NCBI GenBank assembly: GCA_003614735.1 | Contig: KZ992557.1 | Coordinates: forward strand, 1-31,656 | Length of the DNA stretch: 31,656 nucleotides | Direction: 5' to 3' | DNA from: Thamnocephalis sphaerospora | Taxonomy: Eukaryota > Zoopagomycota > Zoopagomycetes > Zoopagales > Sigmoideomycetaceae | Part shown: one piece after another, positions 1 through 10,844 of the stretch | How the letters are laid out: the number at the start of each line of letters is the position of its first letter | Position numbering within the stretch: the stretch's first letter is position 1 | Translations under genes and position numbers: made by a program | The notes under the pieces: model-generated | What the model was told of the DNA's origin: nothing | What the model saw: the letters and a program-made list of their open reading frames with translations, nothing else | Databases searched by the model: none

Positions 1-87
1 AGCTCGGGATACCACACGCAGGACTATATGGAAAGACCGCTGCGAGGCGGTGGACCGTACTATCGGAACATGGACCGCGCTGCGTGA
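1..87 (+). other. possible 3' tail of an RGG-like coding exon
   Basis: Frame 1 is open from the window edge to a TGA at 85-87 and reads as a Gly/Arg/Tyr-rich stretch (for example RGGGPYYRNMDR), a composition common in RNA-binding protein tails. It could be the end of a gene lying to the left, but 28 codons are too few to be sure. A second possible exon end lies near 158, where a GTAGGT donor is followed by a GTTAAC branch-like site, but no frame convincingly joins them. Low confidence. Confidence 0.2.
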
Positions 88-1118
88 CCAACACCAAACG
101 CAAGCGCCACCATCCCGTCCAAGAGACCGCGACCCTGCGAGTCAAGAGGCGAATGCAGTAGGTTGTCCTTCACCGACGCTTACATGGGCTCGTGTTAACG
201 AGAAGGCGATGCAAGTCGGCCAACTCCGGACCACGGTTAATCCCTCGTGTGTGCTGTAGAGCAAGAACACGTAAAGACGTGGCGGCTCAACCCGGCGTCT
301 ACCCGCGAGGGTGGAGTTGGGATGTTATCTCGTTTATACATTGCATCACCTGATAGCGTGGCCCACGCGAGCGAATAAAACCGAAAAACCGTAAACCGCT
401 ACTGTTATTGTAATTCGAGTCAGCGCGTTTGCACGCCAACATGCTTGCGCGCCCAAAGACGCACTACTGCTGACGGCTGCGGTTGTCTTGGAAGCACCCT
501 GCAGTGGCTACGGAGTGTGTACACACTGGCAGTATGACTTGCATACCACAAAGTATAGGTACGGTAGCACATGCTATTCGCCGGCGAGTGGCATGTTTGT
601 TTTGCGGTGGTGATGTGCACGAGTCTGGCGCGATGGCGGCGGCCCTTACACATTGAATGCTACACGTGGTGACGCTTTGGTTTTGACAGCATGCTTAGTG
701 CCATTTCTAGTTCATGACAGCCTTTTTAGCAAGACATTGAATTGCCAAGAATGGCGATATGGAAGCATCTGTAGGCATGATACCACGCTCAAATGAAAGC
801 CCACGCTCTGCTTTTCTGATTAGCGTAGGCAAGCGCATGCTGGTGTGCCGCTCTGCGCTGCACCCCACATGCTGATACCTTATAAAACCAACCGGCCTTC
901 ATCGAGCGCCTATTCTGTGCAGCTGTACCCCATTTCGGCAGAATAGCAGTCATACACTTGCTTGCATTGTTCACCTCATAAAACGATGGAAACGCACCCC
1001 GCTGGGCCGGACTGTCCCACTCTACGCTTTCCTATGGCTCTATCTTTTACACTTTTTAGTCTTTGTTGCACCCTATAGCATAGCCTCTGCTGATTAACCA
1101 GGCTGCCAACTAGACATC
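88..1118. other. intergenic stretch upstream of the secreted pseudokinase
   Basis: No reading frame here resembles a protein family and all open frames are short. The last 100 bases before the ATG at 1119 are pyrimidine-rich (around 1030-1090), as expected of a fungal-type promoter and leader. I see no tRNA, repeat or transposon. Confidence 0.4.
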
Positions 1119-2465
1119 ATGCGCCTCGTCTTGGCAAACATACTGTGTGCGATAGCCGCCGTTACACTGTGGCACCGCGCACACGCTAGCCCGCAACGCT
1201 TGCTCTCTCGTGCAGAAAACGGTGTGGACAGCTTGGACTGGTTTGAAATTCCTGGACTTGCTTTGGACGAGTCACTTCCGCTTACGTACCGATACAATCA
1301 CATCTCCCGTGTAATATACGAGGGCAGGAAAGGCTTCCTTACGTGTACCCAGGACGAAAATATGTTTTTGCGAACACAAAAGGTTTTTGAGGTGCGCTAA
1401 AAGGACACCGCAAATGCCTCTGCTGCGCGCTTACTCTGCACCATGAACCAGTCGATTAAAACCGGGGACCCCCGAAAGTATGGCGTATCCTCGGCAGTCA
1501 AGCACTCGTTTGAGCAGCTCAGGATGGCCAAGAAGATAGGCGACTATTTTTGCACAATGTCGACATGGCCAAAAAGCGTCAGCCTAAGGGAGTACATGAA
1601 GGATATGCCCTTTCAGAAAAAGGAAAAAACCCTGCCGGTCATTATTGCACAAGTTGTGTTGGGTATGTCTGCAACATGCATGCCTATAGCATATGATCTA
1701 GCGCTCACCGGCCCGCTGGTTTTTGCAGCACTCAAATACCTAGAGGCTTTGTCTTTTGTTCACGAGAACATTAACTTAGATAGTACGTTTCTTCAGCGTG
1801 CGATCGAATGCCACCTGTATTGGTGTCTTACGCGCGTGGCTGGCTGCACTGCAGACATTATGATTCGCAGCAATCTAGCAAGCGACATACCAGAGGTCGT
1901 CATTGTCGGTCTGCATTCGGTCGGGAGCCGGTATTTGTCGTTCAGTTACGATATATCCTGGATCCTCGGATTTGAAAATCGAACTGAAAGATATATCTGT
2001 GAACGTGGCTATCGCCCACCTGAGGACTATGTCAAAGTCGGAGTGATGGACCCGCGCCTGCGTAGCTCTTGGATGCTTGGTGCAACCATCTACGCTGCAT
2101 TGGCTGGAATGCCGCCCTATGGGTATACATTCACGCTATTTGGCCTTACTCCTTGGTCTGACGAACGCCTACACGAAACAATGGTGGAGGTGGAAAAGAG
2201 TGAGAAAAACACGTATTCTCCTATTTATCAATTGCGCAACGGCGTTTTGCTTAAAGTCATGGAAAGGCTGCTGGATTGCAGCCCTTACAACCGCCCATCC
2301 ATAGGCAGCTTAAGCCCCAATCTGCTAAAGGAGCTCGTAGAAAGTGGCAGCATTGGGATGCCTAGTCTTGATGACACGCTGAGCCTATGGTCGGTTTTCA
2401 AATCGGCAGCAGTGGCCGCCAACCCATTCCACAGAGACCATGCAACGTCGACTCAAAACTCTTGA
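1119..2465 (+). CDS. predicted secreted kinase-like protein (pseudokinase)
   Basis: Two exons, 1119-1391 and 1452-2465, give about 428 residues; the 60-nt intron (GTGCGC...CAG) removes an in-frame TAA and keeps the frame. The N-terminus is a clear signal peptide: Arg2, hydrophobic LVLANILCAIAAVTLW, then an HRAHA/S cleavage-like site. The rest follows a protein-kinase outline: a glycine-containing N-lobe (RVIYEGRKGF), an alpha-E-like helix (LSFVHENINLDSTFL), an APE-like GYRPPED, a helix-F-like SSWMLGATIYAALAGMPPYG and a subdomain XI-like LLDCSPYNRPSI. The HRD catalytic loop is replaced by HENINLD and there is no DFG, so phosphotransfer is unlikely. If the intron is not used, a 340-residue protein could start at 1443 without the signal peptide. 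Target and role are unknown; the fold call is by pattern only. Confidence 0.7.
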
Positions 2466-2757
2466 TGTGAGTGTTTGCAATTTATAGATAAACCTGGTGC
2501 GTATGATCAAAACCGGCACAGTTGCTTGCTCCTGTTTGCAACGGGGTGCCGTTGCGAGTTCCGAGTCAATGAGAAAACGAGAATTGTTGGAATGAGCGGT
2601 CGGGCTGACTGGCTTGCGTTCAAAGCTGTTTAATAGGCATGAACCATGTATTACAGGCAAACTAGACGATGGAGGTCATGAGAATGCAGCGCACAAGGCT
2701 TGCGACATTAAGGCAGAATTTTCTGCTACAGCACATCATCGTGCGCTAGTTTATTGA
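2466..2757. other. convergent intergenic spacer
   Basis: These 290 bases separate the stops of the pseudokinase (+) and the alpha/beta-hydrolase (-). Nothing coding is seen. The right end holds the hydrolase poly(A)-like signal. Confidence 0.5.
2750..2755 (-). terminator. AATAAA poly(A)-like signal of the alpha/beta-hydrolase
   Basis: On the minus strand an AATAAA hexamer begins two bases after the hydrolase TAG stop (2758-2760). It is well placed as a polyadenylation signal but was identified by motif only. Confidence 0.4.
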
Positions 2758-4182
2758 CTATATTCTAGCCGTGACTGGATTGATGGTTGTTCTGATGCGC
2801 TGGAGAAAGCGATCAATCACGTCGGCTAAACGCACAACCCGTGCATTAGCGAGCAGTCATGCAGCTGGCAAATGCGGCCCAAGCTCTTACCAACAGCTTT
2901 TGGGTCTTCGTGCGGCAGCATGTGTCGTAGCTGCGGCAGTACTGCAAATTCTTTGTGCTTGCACTGCATGGCAAACGCTTGAATGCTTTCAGGCGAGCTA
3001 CATTGTATGAGTCAGCACAGCGGCCCACATACGCGGTGCTCGCCGACAGCCTTACTTGAACTCTGAATTTTCCGCGCCAATAAACAAAACAGGGACGCGA
3101 ATCTCCGGGAGGCGCCGAAAGACCTCGTATGGGTAAGCAATTCCAGACATGAAGGTATGCTGTGTGATACCACCGGAATGTGGTTAGAGCAATGGATGCA
3201 CGGTGGCACGATAAGGCACATACGGCTTCCTGGGAGGGGGGACACTTGAGCGTGACGCCTGTTCCATCCTCTAAATCACAAAGTCCGTGATCCTGCACAA
3301 TCGCGTCGAGTTAGCCAGTCAATTTGTGCTTACGAAATGTGCTTTGCGCACCAGAAAAGCGTCTATAGCTTGTGGGCACCAGCCAGTATACATGCCATGC
3401 TCAAACAGAGATGCGCGCGCCTTGTCGCTGTTGCGTTACAAACGGTCCCTGTTAGCTATGCTCGTTCGTGCGCACAAGTGGGTCGACTGTACCGGTTCTT
3501 CCAAGTGGCTCTGCGATTGGCCGCCATCTGCGCAATGATGGCGTAAGTGTCGGTTGGAGAGGTATCGCCCTGCTGCACGTTGCGTGGATCGACGGTAGTC
3601 AGAATCGGGTCGATTGCTACGATGGCGTCAAACGTGTTTGGACGCATAATTTCAGCAAGAAGCCTGGTGATGTGCGTGGTATGGGTAAATAAGTGTCAGG
3701 CAATAGATAATAGCAAATATTTGCTGGCGGAATACTCACATGCCCGATGCACCTCCAGAGTGTCCTATGCCAATCAATGGGCGCCTTTTGGCCAGCTCTA
3801 GTGTATCGACTAGCGAGAAAAGATCGCGCACGCTGTCGGCAAAAACATCTGCGCAGTAGATGTAATGTTAGCGAGGTGCGTGCGCAAACAGACCTGAGCG
3901 ACTACCTTTGGTGGTGTAGTCTTGATCAATGAGTCCACGGTTTACCATGTAGCTATCGCCGTGATTCCGGTAGTCGAATGAATAGGCATCGCCCTGCGCC
4001 GTTCTTAGTTGATTGAGCAGCGGAGCGTACACCTCCTTGCATAGACTGACAGAGTGGATAACTGCCAGAGTGCATGGCATAGCGCAACTTGCTTCAGCGC
4101 TCAGCGTGTAGCGGCGATATGCAATCTGCAGCTCCTTTGTTGCAGCTGGCGCAAATTCGACAGAAGACGTGCTGGTTAGCAT
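2758..4182 (-). CDS. alpha/beta-hydrolase fold serine hydrolase
   Basis: Eight exons (4182-3894, 3848-3740, 3663-3493, 3427-3334, 3292-3224, 3159-3056, 2997-2891, 2825-2758) splice to 336 residues in one frame. The oxyanion-side strand is AVIHSVSLCKEVYAPLL, followed by SFDYRNHGDS. The nucleophile elbow is GIGHSGGASG (Ser about 127), the acid is probably Glu in VLFIGAENSEF (about 274), and the catalytic His lies in LRHMLPHEDP (about 303). DHGLCDLEDGTGVTLKCPP is typical of a fungal AB-hydrolase group. The substrate cannot be read from the sequence. An upstream in-frame ATG at 4407 would add 75 residues without family resemblance, so I chose 4182. No signal peptide is seen from 4182. Splice sites mostly show GCTAAC branch sites. 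Confidence 0.85.
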
Positions 4183-4708
4183 GTTGATGGTGTTGGATGA
4201 GCGTAGATGTAGGCTGGCGTAAGGCGCGGGGCAGAGAACAAGGAGCGCTATCCACCGGCTATCCAGTGGAGAAAGGCTGCTAATGTGCTTCTGACTGTCT
4301 TCATTGTTCGCGCGTTCTACAAGCGAGCATGCAGCAGCACAAAGAACCCCATACGCTGCTTGTGACAGCCTACTTGCTCGTGCGCACCACTGGAATGAGT
4401 GCAGCATAGCGTTCCCGCCAGCAACTCGCGAAATCCAAAGTCAATCGCCCTTGGTCTAGGCGCTTTGTCTCGCTACATTTGGGCGTCTTTGTTGATTGGT
4501 TACACAGTGTGAGCGTACTAATTGTTATGCGCTAATGTGTAGCAGGACTGGAGTCAATGAATCCTGCACGAAATAGGGCAGGAAGGGTTGATGCGCCATG
4601 CAGCGCCCTGCGCAAAGCGCTGCGTTTACAACGTGGAATAAGCGCTATATTTTTTCATATTCAGGGCCCAACTGCAGCCCCAAGCGGGCAGGTACTACCA
4701 GCCAGCGA
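4183..4708. promoter_or_regulatory. hydrolase upstream region and ABC transporter 3' flank
   Basis: This 526-bp stretch lies upstream of the hydrolase start and downstream of the ABC transporter stop, both on the minus strand. The first 225 bases remain open in the hydrolase frame back to an ATG at 4407 and may be leader or an N-terminal extension. No other feature is recognised. Confidence 0.4.
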
Positions 4709-7700
4709 TCAAACCGCAATCTGCGCTGCGCTTGATGCGCGTGAACTCTCCGCCAGGCGCACGAGCGCATCGAGTTCTCCGGTGCCTTCGCACAGACTGC
4801 GGAATGCACCGCCCTCGCACTGAATAAGTGCCAACGGCGTGTCGTATTCAACCACACGACCAGCATCTACACGAAGCAATCCCGGTCGCAGTTGACTGTC
4901 AGTCAGGCGTGAAAGGTAATAGCGCAGTAATGCAGCCCGGCACTTACCGAGCACTAGGATGCGATCGTAGTCGATTACCGTACGAAGGCGATGCGCAATG
5001 CACAGCAGCGTCGACTGCTTGAACTCTTCACGAATGGTCGTCTGGATCTTGCTGTCCGTCTCAAAGTCTACCGATGCAGTGGCTTCGTCCATGATGATTA
5101 CCCTACTTTCCCGCAGCAGTGCACGAGCCATAGCAAGCAGCTGACGCTGTCCATGGCTAAAGTTGGTGCCGTGCTCCAGTACCGGCGAATCGAGCGTCTC
5201 CAGTCCTGGTGGCTTTTCCTCATCTGCATCCTGTCCAATTAAATGGCAGCGACGTAGTGCCGCCCAGATGGCAGCGTCATCATGCTCGGAAACTGGATCA
5301 AGGTTGCTGCGAATCGTGCCGCTGAAAAGGACAGGGTCCTGCGGAATGATGGTCAGGCGCGAGCGTAGATCGTGCAAGCCGATCCGGCTAATATCCACGT
5401 CGTCAAGGACGATACGACCGCTTGCTGCTTCAATAAAGCGGAAAAAGGTTAGAGATAGCGTGGACTTGCCGGCACCAGTGCGGCCAACAATGCCGACGCG
5501 CTCGCCCGGCTTGATATCCAACGTGACGTCGTGAAGCACCGGACTCTGATCTTCGGCATACTTGACAGTCAACTGGTCAACGTGAATCTTGCCATGGTGC
5601 GGCCACTGCAATGCAGATGCAAGATGTTAGCACCGGCGCAATAGCGCTTGCTAAACACGCAGTACGGACACTTTTTGGCGGCCGATTATCTTCCACTATA
5701 GCCGCGGGCTCCTGCTCAATCTCAAGATACTCGGTAATGCGTTCCATGCAGTTCATCAAAACCTCCAACTGACTGCATTCCATAACAGTCCACTACGACG
5801 GAAAGCGGTGCATTAGCCGCATAAAGATTCGATGTGCTGCGCTGTAGGTGCTTACCGCCATAGCCTCGGCAAAGGATAGCGTATAGGTAAGCACGAATCC
5901 AGCAGTGCCGGCGGTTACTGTGCCACCAAAGCCAAGGAATAGCACGCAGCACGCCAGAATGGAGAACGCTCCAATCCAAGTCATAGCGCTTGTCAGCCAC
6001 AGGGTAGCCATGGCCAGCAGATACGTGGGGCGATTCATCGTATCAATGCGGGTTACATTTTCAACGTTGAACCAGTGCTCCATGTTAAACGCGCGGATAG
6101 TCACAGCGCCGCTGAAAAGTGAAAAGCGTCAGAGCTCTGCAATGACAGCGCACCGCCAGACAAGTACGCCGCCTACCTTAGTATTTCCGTGGCCAAAGAC
6201 AGGTACGGTGACTTGGATACCGACTCTATGCGTTTTAGCTCGCGAGAGGAGCGCAAATACATAACAGCAGCAAGCATGAATACGATCGCTACAAGAGTGT
6301 GTTAATAGCTAGGCTAACGGGGCCGAAATATGGCGCAACGGTGCTCACCAATGACGACCACAGGAATAAGGTATGTAGGGAGAATAACCGCAACGGTAGG
6401 CAGGCTTAGAGCTGTGACGAATATGTCAACGGCCAAGTAAACAATGTTGTCCGGCAGCTCCTGATCGATGGCGGCGATATCCTTGCTGAACCGATTCATG
6501 ACACGTCCAGTGGGTGTTTTGTCAAAAAAGCGCACTGTCGCGCCTGATACTCGCTTGGTAAGCGCATCATGCAGTGTGCGGCAGGACTTTAGCGCCGCAA
6601 TATACATAATGATGCTGGAAACCAGTCGCATGAGCAGGCTAAGTGCAGCAGCAGCGCTGTATACGCTAATGTATAGGCCATCCGAGGCGTGCTTCAGCGT
6701 ACCGTCTGTCCACATACGCAGTATATACGTCTGCAGAGCATCCACGACCGGGGCTAAAGCGCAGAAAAGAGCACCAATAATCCAAAGCTTATAACCACCA
6801 CTGGCGCGGAAGTATGCCAAATAGTGCTTTAACTCGACGCTTCCCTGAGCGTGATCCTCCTCTTCTGTAAGTATACCGTCGTGTTTGAGCTGTACGACGG
6901 CAGTTTCCAGGCTGGCCAGCTCAGCGGTCGTATTGCTATCGGCAAGGGCCTGCTTTCCTTTGGCATGCGACAAGAGTGCGCTATCAGTCTTGTCATCTCC
7001 CCGTTTTGGAGATGGAGGCGAAGAGTCTTCTGGCGACGAAGGCGGAGCAGATATTACGACAGGCAGCACTTCGGCAGCCGGGCCTTTAGCAATGACACGG
7101 CCTTCTTTCAGTATCACGCCAAATGCCGCATCGTTCATGCACAGGTCGACATGGTGCGTAACAAGGATGCGCGTGCGGCCCTGAAGCAGCGGACCAAGCA
7201 GACAATGCTCCACAATGTGCTTGGCAGTGTGGATGTCGACCGCAGAAAGGCAGTCGTCCATGATAATGTGCTGTGCCGGGCTGTAGACAGCGCGCGCTAG
7301 CGCTACGCGCTGCTTCTGACCACCGGATAGCGTAATGCCCTTTTCGCCGATTTGCGTGCGGTCACCTGCATCGAGAATCTCGAGATCGCGCTCGAGCGCG
7401 CACGCATGCAGTACACGGCGATAGCGATCTTCGTCATACGTTTGGCCAAATAGGATGTTGTCGCGTATGGACACATTTCGCAGCCAGGCCTGCTGCGCAA
7501 CGTAGGCGATGTTGCCACCAGGCGTGCCGAGTTCGCTTGTAATCGTGCGACGGCGCGGTAGATGCACTGTTCCACGCACGCGTGGCATTTCTGACGAGTG
7601 GGCTACTAGTTAGCAGACGTGCGTGAACGTGTATTCAGCACGCTTTCATACCTCCAAGGAGCGCCATAAGCAGAGATGTCTTGCCGCTGCCTGTCTGGCC

Positions 7701-10031
7701 TGCAATGACGTTGAGTTCTCCGGGCACAAAGTCAATGTCGATGTCGCGAAGCGCAAACGGCGTTGCTATGTTATCATTTGCGTTGTCATCTGTCACATTG
7801 ACAGCCACAGTGTCTGCTGGTAGCCAGCAAAACTCGGCGCACTCCAGTGCTATACGCTCCTTGCCATTGATATTGGCATTGCTGCGCGCGTCAATCACCG
7901 CTTGGTCGGTGATTTCGGGCAATGCAAGGAACTCGCCGATACGTCCGCTGCTCACGTTGGCCTGCACTGCCCACATAATGGTTTGCGGAAGGGTCCAGAC
8001 AATGGTGCGCATCATGTTTAAAAGCGACAGTGTGGTGAACGCCACCGAAGCAGTAAGCGTGTTGCCTAGTATGATTGTATACACGAATAGTACGGATACC
8101 GTGATGAGAACTGGACCGCCTCCAACCGTGATCATGTTGGCGGTAGAGTACAGCATCCTCTTCCATGCCAGCGCCAATTCCTTTTGGCGAACCTTGGAAA
8201 TGCGCTGCAAGAACTGTGGCTCCCAGGCAAAAAACTTGACCATCCGAATTGATTGCAGCATCTGACGGATGCATGGACTGCGTGGTTAGTGTGGTGACGT
8301 TCGCAGCAACGCAAAAGACGTGCCAATACTTGCCTCGGAAATGATGGTCAGCCGTTCATCGGTAATCTTGATCAGCGATTCATACACGACCGACAGCTTT
8401 CTGCTCCAGAACTCGCAGGCAAATAAGGTAAGTATAATAATGCCCACACCGACGGAGGCAACAATACCAACGATACGCCAAAGTAGCACCAGAACAATGA
8501 CGACCTGGACGGTGCCACCGATGAGTGCGTACACATTTGCCAAAAACTGGTAGATGTTTCGCACGTCAACGCTGAGCAGGTTGATGACTGCGCCAGTGTC
8601 CCACTCGCCGCCTTCTTTCTCGTTGTCTTCTGTTTTGGCCTGTTGGGGTGCGTTGATTTGTCGGCGGAGACACTTTTGCGAGACCTCGCAGGAAAGAATG
8701 GCTGTGGAGCGCACCGCCATTCGTTGTCCCAGCCGTCTTCCCTGAAGCATAAACACATTGGCCAGAATAAAGCCGGAAATAAGCGCAGCAGCATAGAACC
8801 AGGCCATCGATCGGGAAGCTGTAGTCGGATCTTCCAAATACTTGAGGAGATATTGCATGAAAACCGGCGGAGTAAAGATCAGTAGTCCCCACAGCAGACT
8901 GTAAATTGTCAGCTCGAATACATCCTTGCGAAAGGCGCTGGCTAGAGAGCGCAATATTTTGCGGCGTCTAGCACAAGTAGAACGGTGTCGGGCAGCACAT
9001 CAGTGAAACGTAATTTCAAGCGGACCACGTTGCCTGACTCACTTGTGCTTTTGATATGTCTGCGTTGCTATCGCAGCACGGTCTTGGGAATGCAGCTCCC
9101 AAAGGTCCTCGTCCTCCAGCTGGCGTCTTCCGCCAGTGACAATCAGCGGCGTGAGCCAATCAAACAACGTTAGCTCAATGATAGAGGCAGTCTCCTCAAA
9201 TGTAACGATGCGTCCGGAGGCTGTGATTTGCGGGAGGCCACGTGTGGCAAAGACGCCGATAACGCCCAGCAAAGAAGAGGCTGCCAATGACAAGGCACGC
9301 TGCGACAAGTGGTTGTGAACGGCAAAGGTGCCATGCGCGAGAATCCAGCCGAGATGTACCGCGTTTGTAACAGCAACGATGATAAAGACAAAGGCTTGAT
9401 GCCGCGCAACCAAATGTGCGATGCTGTGTTTGCGCAGCCAAATGCTTGCGGTGGACAATATGACCAGGTGCACCTATTGCAGCAACCAGTGGCGCGCACC
9501 ATTAAGCAACCAAAGAGGCAACCGATACGCTGTGATAGGCTTACCCAAGTGTAGAGCTCCAAACCCTCTATGACACGCTCCAGTGGCACGACTGCTTGTA
9601 TCGATAGCTCACGGCTGGTGATCGTGTGCCAAATGGTGACGGACAGGCCACCCAGGCTAGCGAGCAACTTTAGTATGTCCGCAGTCAAGCGACGCCACAT
9701 GGCGCTTTGCGTAAAGGTACTAGACCGGTTGAGGCATTCGTCCACCAGCTTCTTGCCGCTTGTGCCGTCGGGCAGCACTACTTGGTGCTCTTCTTGCGGT
9801 AGCTGTGTGTACCCCGCAGGATTCTCTGGGGCGACTGTCGCTGTAGAGTGCAGATAAGCAGCTGCTTTGCGGCGAGACAGGACCCATTCGATCAGAGCAA
9901 GCAGGGATAGCCCTGCCGCCGCTGCCGGCGCAAACGACACGGCATAGCTGGGGAAAGGATAGGCGCAATGGGTTAGCAACCATGTCGTCTGGTAACATTC
10001 ATCATGCTTACACAAGCCACTTTGGCTCCAT
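4709..10031 (-). CDS. ABCC/MRP-type full ABC transporter
   Basis: Eleven exons (10031-10012, 9947-9545, 9473-9043, 8967-8334, 8261-7652, 7590-6349, 6288-6177, 6111-5856, 5768-5670, 5605-4948, 4866-4709) give about 1540 residues, the usual size of ABCC pumps with an N-terminal TMD0. Order: TMD0, TMD1, NBD1, TMD2, NBD2. NBD1 has Walker A GQTGSGKTS (about 683), signature LSGGQ (about 787) and Walker B IIMDDCLSAVD, with Asp in place of the catalytic Glu as usual in this subfamily. NBD2 has Walker A GRTGAGKST (about 1310), signature FSHGQ, Walker B VIIMDEATASVD and the H-loop in CIAHRLRTV. It probably exports glutathione or other organic-anion conjugates at the vacuole or plasma membrane; it resembles the fungal Ybt1/Bpt1-like group. 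The start is a 20-nt first exon (MEPKWLV). Intron 4 has a GC donor. Confidence 0.93.
8262..8333 (-). other. GC-AG intron in the ABC transporter gene
   Basis: This 72-nt intron begins GCAAGT directly after GAG and ends CAG. Only this pair joins RLTIISE to MLQSIRMVKFFAWE, a junction well known in ABCC transporters; the nearest GT donor would break the frame. Confidence 0.8.
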
Positions 10032-10844
10032 ATCGCGCACTTTTTCGCAGGTATATACAAGAAAAGGCGGTATTTGAGCTATACTATTCCTGTTCGACTG
10101 TGTAGATGAAAAGTGCGCGCGATGGCCAAGATGCGAGCGCAGAGTGGGTGGCGAGTAGCTGGCTCAACAGGCAAACAGCGGTGCGTGCCTCTCTTTATTT
10201 GAACAGCCGATGCTGACGCAAGAGCTTTGAGGCGCTGTCTGTGCCGTGAGCAGGCGCTGATGGTTGCACGGTCTATAAAACGGCACAGTCATCGATCCTG
10301 GCGATGCTTACGCGTACATTGTGTTACACAGTATACGCAAGCACATTTGCCCGATGACACGCCATGGCGCACAGGGCAGGAAATGTCAAGGGAAACATGC
10401 ACGATTCCTGCAAGACGCGTCAGCAGTCGACAATTGGAAAACAAGGGCAAATCGGGTTTGCCGCAGTGTGCGGGTGTTGCCTCGGATAGCGCTGCCGTTT
10501 AAAAGCACGTAAAGCGCCCAGCGACCAGAAACATGACTTTGCAGGTGCCTGAGCGTGAAAGATATATGCAAATTATCGCCTGTCAGCTCGCTAGTGCAGC
10601 GTAGGCGAGCATTCTGCCAATGGTTCCGGCAAAATAATAACGGATATACACTTTATTTGTCTGCGGCACGCAGTGTCCTCCGACTGATATCCGCAGTGAA
10701 CGAGAATATGTGGTGAAACCAACGATCGGGTAAACGAATGAAGCGGTAGAAAGCAAAAGCACGTAGGCTGCGCGGCGGATCGCACCCTCATCCGGCAGCG
10801 GCAAAAAACGGCTTGGTCCTTTTTGCCCAAAGCGTGGGTCCCAC
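10032..10844. promoter_or_regulatory. ABC transporter upstream region and SF1 3' flank
   Basis: About 810 bp without a supportable gene. The part near 10040-10200 should hold the ABC transporter promoter; the right end is the SF1 3' region. I searched for a tRNA or small exon pattern and saw none. Confidence 0.4.
10652..10657 (-). terminator. AATAAA poly(A)-like signal for SF1
   Basis: An AATAAA on the minus strand lies about 190 nt downstream of the SF1 stop. It is a motif match only. Confidence 0.35.

Noticed and set aside
1443-2465. Pseudokinase beginning at the internal ATG 1443 as a separate gene
   Set aside because: The ATG lies inside a plausible intron in the same frame as the signal-peptide exon, and joining the two supplies an N-lobe; kept only as an alternative.
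7681-8265. 194-codon plus-strand frame
   Set aside because: Mirror of the ABC transporter exon carrying Walker A of NBD1; no independent similarity.
4709-10031. Two adjacent half-size ABC transporters
   Set aside because: All eleven exons join in one frame, and TMD0-TMD1-NBD1-TMD2-NBD2 order with no internal start or stop signals indicates one full-length protein.
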